Origin: Prorocentrum cordatum
Lineage: Eukaryota; Sar; Dinophyceae; Prorocentrales; Prorocentraceae
Assembly (NCBI GenBank): GCA_963575745.1
Contig: CAUYUJ010007247.1
Location: 176,001-240,000, forward strand
DNA length: 64,000 nucleotides
Direction of reading: 5' to 3'
The position numbers and the translations under genes are program-made. Below the pieces are notes generated by a model that was given only the letters and a program-made list of their open reading frames with translations, had not been told where the DNA came from and did no database searches. Below, piece after piece: positions 39,644 to 50,228 of the stretch. Position 1 is the stretch's first letter, and every line of letters begins with the position of its first letter.

Positions 39644-39832
39644 CTCGTGGGCAGGGTGGGAGAGCGAGGCGAGGGGAGGCGGGGTGGGGGATTTGGGAAG
39701 TATGGGGAATAGGTGGAGAGGGAGCGGGAGTGGAGCGCTAGAGGAAGTGAGGAGTGGGGAAGCACGAGCGAGGAAAGGGGTCCTCCTCCTCCTCCTCCTC
39801 CTCCTCCTCCTCCTCATCCTCGTCCTCATTAC

Positions 39833-40382
39833 GTCTCTTCTTCAAGTCATTCCTTTCCTTCTTCTGTTTCTTCGCCTTCCTCTCCTGTCTTCTCCTCTCC
39901 TCCATCTCCTCAAACTCCGCCTTCTCCCTCTCCGCCTTCCTCTCCTGTCTCGTCCTCTTCTCCATCTCCTCAAACTTCGCCCTCTCATCCCGCCTCTTCT
40001 TCTCCGCCTGCCTTTCCTGTCTTCTCCTCTCCTCCATCTCCTCAAACTCCGCCTTCTCCCTCTCCGCCTTCCTCTCCTTTCTCTTCCTCTTCTCCATCTC
40101 AACAAACTTCGTCATCTCATCATGCCTCTTCTTCTTCTTCTCCTTGTTCTCCTTCCTCATCTTCTCAGCCCTCAGTGCGATAGCAACGTTGCGCTTGCAC
40201 CTGCCGGGGAGCTCCTGCACAGACAGTGGCACGCCCTCCTGCGGCCGATTCTTCCGATTTCGCCGCCGCCTGCCCCTCGCCCTCGACTCCTGCGCCGCCA
40301 CGGGAGCCCTCGCGCCCTCGTCGCCCTCCTCCTTTACCTCCTCCTCCTCCTCCTCCTCCTCTGGCGGCGGCGACCCCGCCAT
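39833..40382 (-). CDS. First exon of gene 2: highly charged coiled-coil protein
   Basis: An ATG at 40,382 (gtgggATGg) opens MAGSPPPEEEEEEEEVKEEG, a basic stretch RARGRRRRNRKNRPQEG, then ELPGRCKRNVAIALRAEKM and about four rounds of a Lys/Arg/Glu heptad-like unit (EFEEMEERRRQERKAEREKA type). The unit is visible in DNA as repeats of ctcctccatctcctcaaact. The exon probably ends near 39,833 at |gtaatg; the exact phase to the next exon does not work out, so the boundary is approximate. A long single- or double-helical protein is expected; function unknown. Much of the ORF is low complexity, but the interspersed ordinary residues and following exons argue for a real gene. Confidence 0.5.
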
Positions 40383-40851
40383 CCCACTTCCAGGGGGGGG
40401 GCGGCCCTGGAGGGGTGCGAGGGGCCACGCGGGGGTCCGAGGGGCGCGGCATCTCGGCGGCTCGCTTCCGCTGGCGAGGAGAAGGAGGGAAAGGAGGAGC
40501 GACGACGACGCCGACGACGATGTGGACGGACGGCGCCGACGAAGCCAAATACAACGGCCCAGTACAATCAGAGTTGATTCGGCATGACATCCAAGAGGGC
40601 ACAATGCACAAGACACTTCCGAGGGCAACGCGGGACCGAAAAGCGATATGATACGATGCGGGTTCCCTTGATTTGGCAAGGCCGACCTGCCAGCGAGCTC
40701 CGACTGCAAGACGGTCCAGCCCCCAGACGCCACCACCCCCATCAACGCCTAATGGTCATCGCTTTGTCTGCGCCCTGCACGCCCCCGCACGAGCGCGTGC
40801 GAGCCGCGCTCGGGAAGCACGGGGCCATCGATGGGGAGCGAGAGAACGCGT

Positions 40852-40892
40852 GAGTGCGTGTGTGTGTGTGTGTGTGTACGTGTGTGTGTGTG

Positions 40893-40991
<99 letters not shown>

Positions 40992-41160
40992 ATGCATGTG
41001 TGTGTGTGTGCGTTTGTGTGTGTTCGTGCATGTGCATGTGCGTGGGCGTGTGGGCGTGTCCGTGTGTGTGTGTGTGTGCGTGTGTGTGTGTGCGCGTGTG
41101 TGTGCGTGCGTGCGTGTGTGTGTGTGTGCGCATGTGCGCTTGCGCGCGCGTGTGCTCGCG
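40852..41160. repeat. (GT)n microsatellite
   Basis: About 300 bases of tgtgtg with cgtgcg variants. Produces long artefactual Thr-His or Cys-Val frames on both strands. Confidence 0.9.
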
Positions 41161-41189
41161 CACGCGCGAGGTGGCACAGGACACAGATG

Positions 41190-42005
41190 ACGGAGAACGA
41201 AATAAAAAGGGCAGAGCGGGCGCGGGGGCATGGTGGTACAGGGAAAGGGGACGGGGACATGTAGAAATATTGGAAACGGAGTTGACCACAACCAAACGAG
41301 TCATGATAAGCGGAGAAAGGCGAGGCCACCTTCGAGCGCGGCAAGGCGTATTCGCGGCTGCGCGCGCTTGCGCGCTGGCTGGCGCAGGCCACAGGCCTGG
41401 CGCCCGTGATTCGCCGGCGAAGTCCAGCACGCAGCGGACGCTGGGAGGAGGGCGCAAGAAACAGAGGACGGAGAACGAAATAAAGGGGGAGAGCGGACGT
41501 GGGGATATGGTGGTACAGGGAAAGGGGGACAGTGACATGTGGCAATATTGGACACGGAGTGGCACCACCAAACGAGGCATGATAAACTGAGAAAGGAGAG
41601 GCCACATTCGAGCGCGGCAAGGCGCAGTCGCGCCAGCGCGCGCTCGCGTACTGGCTGGCGCAGGCCACAGGCCTGGCGCCCTTGATTCGCTGGCGAAGTC
41701 CAGCATGCAGCGGACGCTGGGAGGAGGACACAAGACACAGAGGACGGAGATCGAAATAAAGGGGTAGAGCGGACGTGGGGATATGGTGGTACAGGGAAAG
41801 GGGGGCAGGGACATGTAGCAATATTGGACACGGAGTGGACCACCACCAAACGAGGCATGATAAACGGAGAAAGGCGAGGCCACCCTCAAGCGCGGCAAGG
41901 CGCAGTCGCGCCAGCGCGCGCTTGCGCGCTGGCTGGCGCAGGCCACGGGCCTTGCGCCCTTGCATCGCAGGCGAAGTCCAGCATGCAGCGGACGATGGGA
42001 AGAGG
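41190..42005. repeat. 277-bp satellite, three tandem units
   Basis: Units start at gaacgaaataaa (41,195), gaacgaaataaa (41,473) and gatcgaaataaa (41,749). Each carries gtggtacagggaaagggg, a caaacgag-catgataa block, and cgcgctggctggcgcaggcc. Units differ at scattered bases. Long minus-strand frames through it are by-products. Confidence 0.85.
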
Positions 42006-42567
42006 GCAGAGGACGGATGGGGGAAGGAAGGGTGAGAAGAGGGGACGCGGAGAGCAGGGAAGTGAGAGAGACGAGAGAGAACCACGGGGAAGGAGACGAC
42101 CCATGAGATGAGGGTACAGACGTAGAACAGGAGGGGGAGGAGATGAGGGTAGGAATGAGGTGCGATGGTGAATCTGACCACTCAACGTCGCGCTTTATCT
42201 TCGCACCATCGCGGAAACGCTGTGAGACAGAGATGCTTCGTGGGCCAGCGGCCCAGACCGCAGCGCGGTTGTCTTCGCGCCCCATTGCGGCGACACAGGA
42301 GATTAGTCAGCCAGTCAGCCCGCGCATATCGCACATACCAGATTTCGCCCGCGATCTGCATTCAGCTTAAAATCCGCGAGCTTGCTGTCTGCAACCCCTC
42401 GTTCTGACACCTTCCTCCCTAGCGCCCAACATCTAACACCAAATACTTGCCTAATGCTATCCCGCTCTCATCCTGATTACCCTCGTCCCTCGACTTCCAT
42501 ATTCATCGTCACCACGTTCCCCCCCATCCCGTCCATCCCTGGACTCCTGCGCGGCGCCTGCCGCTAC
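42006..42567. other. No gene seen
   Basis: Sequence between the satellite and the stop of the large minus-strand gene; presumably its 3' flank. Confidence 0.4.
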
Positions 42568-43632
42568 CTACTTACTGCCGCTGCTGCGCTTGCCGCTGCT
42601 GCCGATCTGCATGCACTGCTTGAACTTCTCAGCGTTCGCAGCTACCTGGCGATCCTCCTCTGCTTTCTTCTTGGCGGCCCTCTTCGCAGCAACAGCCTCC
42701 TGTCTTTTGCGGCGCCCAGTATCCGCCGCGATCGCAGCTAGGGACGCTGAGTCCCCATCCACCGCAGCGGCGCTGGCGACGCCTTGCCCCCCCTCGGCCT
42801 CCTTGAGGCGCTCCTGCTCCGCAGCGGCATCGGCGATCTTCGTATCCTCAGTCTCCTCCGTCGCGCGCTCCTCAGCCCCCGCGACCTCGGCGACCTGCTC
42901 ATCCTCGGCCTCCTTCCTGAGGCGCTCCTGCTCCGCAGCGGCATCGGCGATCCTCTGGTCCTCAGCCTCTTTCTCGGCGAGCTCCTCCGCCGCCGCAACG
43001 TCGGCGATCTGAGTATCCTCAGTCTCCTTCCTGAGGCGCTCCTGCTCCGCAGCGGCGTCGGCGATCCGCTTATCCCCAGCATCCGTCTTCGCGCGCTCCT
43101 CCGCTGCCGCGGCATCGGCGATCTGCTAATCCTCGGCCTCCTTCACGAGGCGCTCCTGTTCCGCAGCGGCATCGGCGATCCTCTGATCCTCAGCATCCGT
43201 CTTCGCGAGCTCCTCCGCCGCCGCGGCATCGGCGACCTGCGTGTCCTCAGCCTCCTTCACGAGGCGCTCCTGCTCCGCAGCGGCATCGGCAATCAGCTTA
43301 TCCTCAGCCTCCTTCTTCGCGCGCTCCTCCGCCGCAGCCACATCGGCGATCTGCTTATCCTCGGCGTCCTTCCTGAGGCGCTCCTGCTCCGCAGCGGCGT
43401 CGGCGATCAGCTTATCCTCGGCCTCCTTCCTGAGGCGCTCCTGCTCCGCAGCGGCATCGGCGATCCTCTGATCCTCAGCCTCCTTCTTCGCGAGCTCCGC
43501 CGTAGCAGCGGGTGCCTTCCTTTGGCGTTCCAGCTCGTCGCCCGACGCCGGCAGCGCCTCGGTGTCGCGCGCCATCTGCAGCTTGGCTTGCAGGGCCGCC
43601 CTCACGGACTGCATGCGCTGGATGTCAGGGGC
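42568..43632 (-). CDS. Gene 1 last exon: Ala/Glu coiled-coil repeats
   Basis: Begins after cgacccgcag| with APDIQRMQSVRAALQAKLQM. About a dozen repeats of roughly 20-22 residues follow, alternating ED.RIADAAAEQERLRKEA and ED.QIADVAAAEERAKKEA. The exon ends EKFKQCMQIGSSGKRSSGSK and TAG at 42,568. One repeat has TAG at 43,128-43,126 where the others have AAG or CAG-type codons, so translation would stop halfway; the frame is open again to the end. Predicted to be a long alpha-helical rod. Function unknown. Confidence 0.6.
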
Positions 43633-43985
43633 CTGCGGGTCGAATGCAGGACGAGGGAGGATGATGAGACGAAGCAGGATATGGAACAGAAGCACCAGGC
43701 AACCAAGCGAAACAGGAAGGGAAGGGGGAGGTGTTGCCGTGCTGTCGGCTGATTCCTACTTATCATCATCCTCGTCCTCATCCTTCCCCCCCTCCTCATC
43801 CTTCTCCTCCAGCTCCTCCTCCTCATCCGCATCCTCATCCTCCTCCTCCTCCTCCGTCTCCCCTTCCTCCTCCTCCTCCTCCTCATCCTTTTCCTCCCCC
43901 TCCTCATCCTCCTCCTCTTTCTCCTCCCCCTCTGGCTCCTGCTCCTCATCCCCCTCATTACTCCTTCTCCTCATCCTCCATCCAC

Positions 43986-44550
43986 GCCCTTCTCCGACGT
44001 TGCCCAGAGCACCTCCGCAATCCTGCTGATGCTGCCCAGCGCCTTGAACGCGAGCTCGCAAGCTCTCCCGATCCTGACGTTGCCGAGCGAGATCCTCACA
44101 CCAAAGCTGTCCGCAATGGCCTTCTCGCCGATGAGGTAGCCCGCAGGGGTGTACAGCAGCATGTCGTGCTTGTGGGTGCCTCCATGCACTGCGATGCCAA
44201 GGTCGATGTCGAGCGACTTCGCAGCCTTGAACGCGTTGACGAGGCTCGGGAAGCTCACGGGGGCGGCGTCATCGCCGCTGTTCTTCGCCAACAGGTTTGC
44301 CCAGCCCTCAGCTTTGACCATCGTGGCGTGGCGGGTGCCAGCGCACTGAAAGCGAATGCTCGGCAGGCGCGCCGTCTCGTTGCCACAGAAGACGTTGCCA
44401 GCACTCTGGAAGCTGAAGAACACCCTGTCAAGCTTCTGGCGGAGCGGCAACGACGCAACTGAGGCAGAGAACCGAAGGCATCCTACCCCTGCCGTTGTTA
44501 CCATGAACGTGATCGCCTCATTCCTCCCGCTCCGTCTCTTCATGCTCATC
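43986..44550 (-). CDS. Gene 1 exon
   Basis: About 188 codons between catgagcag| and |gtggat. Includes VKAEGWANLLAKNSGDDAAP, HGGTHKHDMLLYTPAGYLIG and SFGVRISLGNVRIGRACELA. Ordinary globular composition and high G/C third positions contrast with the simple-repeat introns around it. No family recognised. Confidence 0.55.
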
Positions 44551-44828
44551 CTGCTCATGCTACCCATGATCGCGTGAAGCCCCCTGGACTGTGTGCGACC
44601 GTAGATGCGGAATGTAAGCTGAGAGGGGTGGTCGATTTGGTCCCCGCTCCTCTCCCTCTGTGTCCTCATCCTCCTCATACCTCAGGTATGTCCTCCTCCT
44701 CCTCCTCCTCCTCCTCCTCATCCTCCTTCTCCTCCTCCTTCTCCTCCTCCTCCCCACCCCTCTCATCATATCCCCCTCCCCTTGAACATCCTCATGCCCT
44801 CCCCCTCCCCATTCGACCCAACGGGGAC

Positions 44829-45170
44829 CTTGTGTCCAGTCCTCGATCCATCCAACGAGCGGCGCCCGCAGCTCCATGAACGGGCCCACATGAGCAAGTG
44901 GACATTGGGATTGTTTCCGACCAGCTCCGATCGAGGGGCCTTTCTGCTGCCACTGCGTCATCAAGGTGGTCAGGGCAGCAGCGTGTCCCCGCTCCATCAC
45001 GTTGACCGCGTCCTTCACTAAGAACGGAACATTCTTGTCGAGGTAGTTCGGGACCTGAGCCGTCGAGATCACTGGGATCGTGTCAACTTTCGTGCTGTCG
45101 ACGGTGGCCCACTCCATGATCGCCTCGCCAATCGCAACGTTGCCCTTGCCACTGGCCTTGCGCAGGTCCT
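44829..45170 (-). CDS. Gene 1 exon
   Basis: Reads EDLRKASGKGNVAIGEAIME, then VISTAQVPNYLDKNVPFLVK, ALTTLMTQWQQKGPSIGAGR and FMELRAPLVGWIEDWTQ. Donor acaag|gt. The upstream intron is a CAT microsatellite (about 45,175-45,425). No family recognised. Confidence 0.55.
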
Positions 45171-45486
45171 CTCGCATCATCATCAGCATCACCATCACCA
45201 TGAAAATCATCATCAACATCTTCATCCACAGCTCATCTCACCCCATCACTATCAGCATCCTCACCATCAACAGGCTCAGCATCACCATCATCATCACAAG
45301 CATCATCATTACCACCACCATCATCATGATCATCACCAACATCAGCATCATCATCATCATCATCATCGCCATGGGGACCACCATCATCATCAACATCACC
45401 ATCACCATCGCCACTACCACCATCATTACCGTCCTCGTCGTGAGACGCGGGGGGGCGCGAGAATGATGATGAGAGGGAGGGATCTC

Positions 45487-45672
45487 CTTGACGAACGTCT
45501 TCATCTTGACCTCCTTCTCCCTCAAGACCCTCTGCGCTGCAGCCTGCTCATTGGCCCTCTGCGTCTTCACGGCCGTCTGGGCGCCCTTCGCGGCGGTCCG
45601 CAGCGACTTCATCAAGTTGTTGATGGACTCGGACTGCTGAGTCAAGGTCTTGGAAAGGTCGTCGAACGATTT
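45487..45672 (-). CDS. Gene 1 exon, helical
   Basis: Sixty-two codons in phase 0: KSFDDLSKTLTQQSESINNL, MKSLRTAAKGAQTAVKTQRA, NEQAAAQRVLREKEVKMKTF. The acceptor follows a pyrimidine tract. The best exon end is aag|gagatc, a possible GA-type donor. Amphipathic helices. The upstream intron is a large GA repeat. Confidence 0.5.
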
Positions 45673-45829
45673 CTTGTCGCAGACCGCGGGGAAGAGAGAG
45701 CAGAGAGCGAGATGCTGACATACAGGCAGACATGCAGACAGACGGACTGACGGACGGACAGACATGCAGGCAGGCAGCCAGGCAGACAGGCAGGCATAAC
45801 AGACAGCGAGATCGACAGACAGAGGGAGA

Positions 45830-45933
45830 AGAGAGAGAGAGAGATAGAGAGGAGAGGGAGGGAGAGAGAGAGAGAGAGAGAGAGTGAGAGAGAGAGAGAG
45901 AGAAGGAGAGAGAGAGAGAGAGAGGAGAGAGAG

Positions 45934-45980
<47 letters not shown>

Positions 45981-45983
45981 GTG

Positions 45984-46022
<39 letters not shown>

Positions 46023-46090
46023 GAGAGGGGGGAGAGGGGGAGAAAGAGAGAGAGGTAGAGAGAGCGAGAGAGAAAGGGAGGGGGAGGGGG
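45830..46090. repeat. (GA)n microsatellite in an intron of gene 1
   Basis: About 260 bases of gagaga with short interruptions, giving false Ser-Leu or Arg-Glu frames. Confidence 0.9.
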
Positions 46091-46177
46091 GGGGAGGGAG
46101 GGGACGAGAGGTGGAGAACAGGACAGATATACATAGATATATGCATGGACAGGGGCGGAGGGAACATCAGACCGCAC

Positions 46178-46328
46178 CAGCAAGCATCTCGGCCCTCGAC
46201 TGGAGCTCGGACCACGGGCGCAACGCATCATGCTTGTGCGGTAGCTGCCTCTTCTGGTCCGTGCACCACTGGAAGAACTCAACCAAGGACTTGTCGGCCT
46301 CCCCTGCCCGTGCGCCATGCTGCTGCCT
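46178..46328 (-). CDS. Gene 1 exon
   Basis: Reads GARAGEADKSLVEFFQWCTD and QKRQLPHKHDALRPWSELQS, then RAEMLA. Preceded by cgcgttag| and ending at gctg|gtgcgg. Found by translating the frame myself, since the stop in the intron keeps the ORF short. Confidence 0.5.
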
Positions 46329-46518
46329 CTAACGCGCTAGCTGGTCGCACTCACCGAGCGGTCTCAGAGCGAACTTGGAACCGATCGGTTTCAGATCGAG
46401 GAGGGCGAGGACGAGAACGAGGGCGAGTCGGAGTCCGAGCGCGAGGACGAGGATGAGGATGATGTTGATGACGCTGTTGCTGATGATGTTGTTGTTGATG
46501 ATGATGATGATGCCAAAC

Positions 46519-46721
46519 CGATCCTGAGATGCTTGAATGCTGACCTGCTCTAACACCCTCGCCGTGCCTTCACGCCAAACTGCATCATCTTCCGCGCTGC
46601 GTGCCATCCCCCACTGCCCCTCCGAGCGCGAAACGGGGCGCCCCTTGGGAGCAGCGTTGTCGACCGTGCACTTCTTCACGTACTCGAGGACGTCATTGGG
46701 GTTCGTGAGGCGCGTGAACTC
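46519..46721 (-). CDS. Gene 1 exon
   Basis: Starts after ctctcgccag| with EFTRLTNPNDVLEYVKKCTV, continues SRSEGQWGMARSAEDDAVWR and EGTARVLEQVSIQASQDR, and ends at gatcg|gtttgg. The following intron begins with GAT/AAC triplet repeats. Confidence 0.55.
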
Positions 46722-46785
46722 CTGGCGAGAGTGACGCGCACCATCGCAACCCCTTCTCCCTGCGCCTCCGCTTGCCCAAGGCCAC

Positions 46786-47216
46786 CCCATCTAAGACGGG
46801 CAACCACAGAACCTCGAAACGTTTCAAAAACCAGCTTGGCTGAATCGGGAATGACGCTCGACAGGCTTCCTGGAGAGTCGGCAGTGGCGTCTCAATCGAG
46901 AAGATCCGAGCCAGCGCGACGCACTTGAGCATGGCACCGTTCAGTGCCATGGCCACGCCCGGTGCGAGAGGCCATTGCTGGCATACCGCACCCTGCACCA
47001 ACTCCAGAAGCTGATCGCTCTGCTTCCTCAAATCTGGAGTTAGCCTGTCGATCCCTCGCTGCCACTTGCCACATGCAGTCGTTGCCTGGTCACCCCACTG
47101 CACCTTCGGCTCAACACCGCCCTCAGACATCTGATCATCATCCTCTGAGTCCTCGACGGTCTGGGCGCGCACCCCCTTCGACGCGGAAGCGCCGACGATG
47201 CTTGAACGGCCATGGT
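46786..47216 (-). CDS. Gene 1 exon
   Basis: Reads DHGRSSIVGASASKGVRAQT, VEDSEDDDQMSEGG, KWQRGIDRLTPDLRKQSDQL, LELVQGAVCQQWPLAPGVAM, ALNGAMLKCVALARIFSIET and CRASFPIQPSWFLKRFEVLW. Preceded by gagtgcag| and ending near gatggg|gtggcc. A coding-like stretch just upstream (47,400-47,225; GFLDRAMVE) may be a further exon in another phase. Confidence 0.55.
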
Positions 47217-47538
47217 CTGCACTCACACCTCGACCATGGCGCGATCAAGAAACCCGAGAAACAATGCGAACTCCTCATCCTCCCCCTCCTCATTCCTCGC
47301 CCTCCAGCTTCCAGCTCTGCCTTCCCCGACATGGGATGATATGTCTGGGGCCTGCCCCGAGGTTGCAATGACAGGATCCTGTGTTTTCGGCTGGCTCCTC
47401 CTCATCCTCGTCCTCATCCTCATCCCCCGCATCCCTCATCAATCCTCCCCCTCCTCCACCTCCTCCCCCTCATCATCTTCATCCTCCTCCTCCTCATCCA
47501 CATCCAGGATTTGGTGTATTTTGTGTTTCTGCGGTGAC

Positions 47539-47964
47539 CGTCTGGCGACGCAGCGGGTTGCCGCCTCCTGGCCGAACGACTGCGGGAGCGCCGACCACGC
47601 GTGCTAGTCTTCTGGTCATCCTCGGTTAGTGACTCCTTATGCTCCACCTGCGAATCCTCATCGACCTTCGGAGCGCCCTCAACGAACTTCGACGGGCCCG
47701 AGCGAGACGACCCTGCCACGCCAGCGAGAAGGTTGCTATGCCAAGACCCGCCAGCTGCGTTGACCTCATCCTCATACCGACGCAGGTCGGCCTCCTTCGG
47801 GTTTTTTCTTCTCTTTGTCTCCCATGTTGAGGTTCGCAGCAATGCGCCCCTCGTCGAAGAATGCGATAAAATCTTCAATGTTTGTCCAGACGCGCAGGCT
47901 CCCCCCAGGGCCTTTCATGTCCTTCTCCACGTGTGGGTCCACGCTGGCGGCGGCCCACTTCCCC
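47539..47964 (-). CDS. Gene 1 exon with a homopolymer frameshift
   Basis: The first part reads DPHVEKDMKGPGGSLRVWTN and IEDFIAFFDEGRIAANLNMG up to DKEKKK. After a T6 run (47,802-47,807; A6 on the coding strand) the coding-like frame changes by one base to PKEADLRRYEDEVNAAGGSW and EGAPKVDEDSQVEHKESLTE, then an Arg/Ser-rich tail. One inserted or lost A explains it. Either a sequencing or assembly error or a real lesion. Confidence 0.5.
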
Positions 47965-48008
47965 CTCGCCTCGGGCATAGGGAGTCGGGGGGCGCGGACG
48001 TGATGCAG

Positions 48009-48178
48009 TCAACGCGCCGAGTAAGGACGCGCGCCTTCACCTAGGGTGCCCTTGCGCCCTTGCGCCTGCGGCCTGCCCTGTGCTGTTTTCACTGGCGCCC
48101 GCCGCCCCAAGAGACCCCGCTTCGGCCTCCAAGGGTCTTGCGCCCTTACCACCCACCCTTAATACACGTTTTGACTGT
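48009..48178 (-). mobile_element. MITE-like repeat, copy 2 (intron of gene 1)
   Basis: Inverted copy of the repeat at 49,497-49,669. Starts agtcaacgcgccgagtaagg and ends acacgttttgact. The end at 48,009 lies about 45 bases before the acceptor of the exon 47,964-47,539. Confidence 0.7.
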
Positions 48179-48416
48179 AGTGAGGGACGGGGGGGGGAAG
48201 AAAGCACGGAGTCATAAAAAGAAAGGAGGATCGTGGGGGATGCGGTAACATGAAATGGAGGGGAAGGGGAAGAGGGAGAGGATATAAGATTAGGCAATGA
48301 CACCATGTCACCAACGGTACGCACATGCAACACCGCCGCACTCGCTTTAGCAGTCCCTCTTCCTTCTCCCTACCACATCCTCCCCCCTTCCCATCAATCA
48401 CTCTCCACCCCTCGTC

Positions 48417-48530
48417 CTCCTCCTCCTCCTCCTCCTCCTCACCTTCCTCCTCCTCCTCCTCCTCCCCCTCCTCCTCTCCTCCTCCTCCTCCTCCTCCTCC
48501 TCCTCCTCCTCCTCCTCCTCCTCCCCAGCG
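48417..48530. repeat. (CTC)n microsatellite in an intron of gene 1
   Basis: Long ctcctc runs. Similar tracts at 44,693-44,755, 51,965-52,075 and 61,040-61,105. Confidence 0.9.
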
Positions 48531-48566
48531 CCCCTCGGCTCCAGCCGCCCATCCGACAATTCACAC

Positions 48567-48693
48567 GTCGCCCCTCCCTCGTCGAAGGGGCCTCGTCGGG
48601 AGAGCACCCGTGCTCTTCTTCGTAGAACTTGATGAAGGCGCGCTCGTGCTTCATGACGCCCTTCGTGCCGCGCTGGGCCACCTCCCCTTCGGA
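48567..48693 (-). CDS. Gene 1 exon
   Basis: Starts after cacactcacag| with SEGEVAQRGTKGVMKHERAF, then IKFYEEEHGCSPDEAPSTRE, and ends at ggcgac|gtgtga. Clear exon signals. Confidence 0.55.
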
Positions 48694-48993
48694 CTGTGAG
48701 TGTGCAGCATAGTATCCTGATCCATCAATCCTCCTGCTTCTAACTCCTAACTCTGGAGCCGCACATTGCCGCGTGTGGATCACGTTTGCAGGGGTCCAGA
48801 TCCGATCCGATCTCCCCCTCCGCCTCCTATTCCCCCCCCTCCTCCTCCTGCTCCTCCTCCTTCTTCTTCCCCTCTTCGCTCCTCACTATTCACATGCGCA
48901 TCCACGCAGACTACTCCATCGAAGTCCACAGTCTCGCAGCAACATTCACCATTGCATTTCAGTCCTGAACCTCCCCATGTGCCCTCTCAGAAC

Positions 48994-49065
48994 CTTCGCC
49001 TTGGAGTAAGTCATGTAAAACTTGCACCAGTCGAAGGATCCGCGCTGCGAGCCCCTGCCACGGGC
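48994..49065 (-). CDS. Gene 1 exon (24 codons)
   Basis: ARGRGSQRGSFDWCKFYMTY then SKAK, between tctggggcag| and gcgaag|gttctg. The FDWCKFYMTYSK segment is the part I associate with a dinoflagellate-expanded family. Confidence 0.5.
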
Positions 49066-49147
49066 CTGCCCCAGAAGGCAGGCACAGCATAACATCGAGG
49101 CGACACTCAAGAATGATCGGGCGACTGGACGCAATACGCAAGGAGAG

Positions 49148-49150
49148 AGG

Positions 49151-49225
<75 letters not shown>

Positions 49226-49270
49226 GGGGAGAGGGAGAGGGAGAGGGAGAGAGGGAGAGGGAGAGAGTGG
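49148..49270. repeat. (GA)n microsatellite in an intron of gene 1
   Basis: gagaga repeat with gggaga variants; another such tract is at 62,055-62,140. Confidence 0.9.
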
Positions 49271-49496
49271 CAAGGAGAGAGGAAACGAAAGCGATAGAGA
49301 GGGGGGGGAGAGAACGGGAGCCCACCATCAAACCATCACTCTTCCCTCATTCACCCCCGCCCCCCCACCGCTGCACTACCGAGCCTCAGAGGTCGGGAGG
49401 CGGCCTCGGCATCAATTCTGTCTTGCTCTGCGGTCTCTAACTCGACCGCGCGCATCCCAGATCCCCCGCTGCAGTGCACCAAGTGCTCGTCAACTA

Positions 49497-49669
49497 CAGT
49501 CAAAACGTGTATTAAGGACGTGTGATAAGGGCGCAAGACCCTTGGAGGCCGAAGTGTTGTTTTTTAGGGCGGTGGGCGACCAGTGATAATGGCAAGGACG
49601 GGCCTCAGAGGCAAGGGCGCAAGGGTACCCCAGATGAAGGCGCGCGTCCTTACTAGGCGCGTTGACTAC
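49497..49669 (+). mobile_element. MITE-like repeat, copy 3 (intron of gene 1)
   Basis: Best-preserved copy. Its ends are imperfect inverted repeats: agtcaaaacgtgtattaagg at the left and, on the other strand, agtcaacgcgcctagtaagg at the right. The right end lies about 10 bases from the donor of the exon 49,998-49,680 (ctcg|gtgtcaac). No ORF. Confidence 0.75.
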
Positions 49670-49679
49670 ATGTTGACAC

Positions 49680-49998
49680 CGAGGTCCCCAGACCCCAGCC
49701 CCTCCTGACACTGCGCTGCGCATGCGTTCAGAGACGACTCAAACGCGGCGCCGCCTCTCTTCCTCTCATCCTGGAACGTTGTCTGCTGCTTGGCACCCTG
49801 ACGCTTCGCGTCCTCGAACGCGCACTTGACGAGACTGACGTGTTCACGGCAGAAGCGCTCTTTCTCAACTGCGGCCTTTTCGCATATAGTCAGGTTGCAA
49901 AACTTATGCTTGGCCACCTTGGCTTTGGGAGCCACGACATCATCCTTGTCTTTCTCAGACGCCTTCTTTGTCTTCCTCTTCCTCTTCTTCTTCTTCTT
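49680..49998 (-). CDS. Gene 1 exon with Cys/His cluster
   Basis: Starts after ctttgaaaag| with Lys/Arg runs (KKRKRKTKKASEKDKDD, a nuclear-localisation-like stretch), then KFCNLTICEKAAVEKERFCR and EHVSLVKC (C-x4-C-x10-C-x2-H, a possible small zinc site), then DAKRQGAKQQTTFQDERKRG and NACAAQCQ. A similar C-C-C-H spacing occurs in ORF1 of element A (about 13,590-13,710), perhaps by chance. Confidence 0.6.
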
Positions 49999-50097
49999 CT
50001 TTTCAAAGCCCTGGGGCCACCATGAATTCAAAGTCCCCCCCCCGCACCGCCCGAAGGCCTAGGGCGACACCAGCGAGCACGTAGGGCCACAGCTACA

Positions 50098-50172
50098 AAC
50101 CCTAACCCTACAGACCTTACTAGCCCTACAGATCCTACTAACCCTACAGGCCCTAACCCTACCGACCCTAGG
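50098..50172. repeat. Degenerate CCCTAA/CCCTAC stretch
   Basis: Several ccctaaccctac-type units in an intron, reminiscent of telomere repeats but too degenerate to call one. Confidence 0.4.
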
Positions 50173-50228
50173 CCGACGTACATTCCCACCCAGGAAGACT
50201 GTAACATCACAGGCCCTTCTATGCCCTA

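Noticed and set aside
40742-42285. Very long minus-strand ORFs (479 and 509 codons)
   Set aside because: They run through the GT repeat and the 277-bp satellite; Thr-His repeats and near-identical triplicated segments show they are open because of repeats.
45238-46318. Ser/Leu-rich ORFs resembling signal or membrane proteins
   Set aside because: Translation of the GA microsatellite; only the short segments at 45,487-45,672 and 46,178-46,328 look coding.
50098-50172. Internal telomere
   Set aside because: CCCTAA-like units are few and irregular; does not form a regular array.
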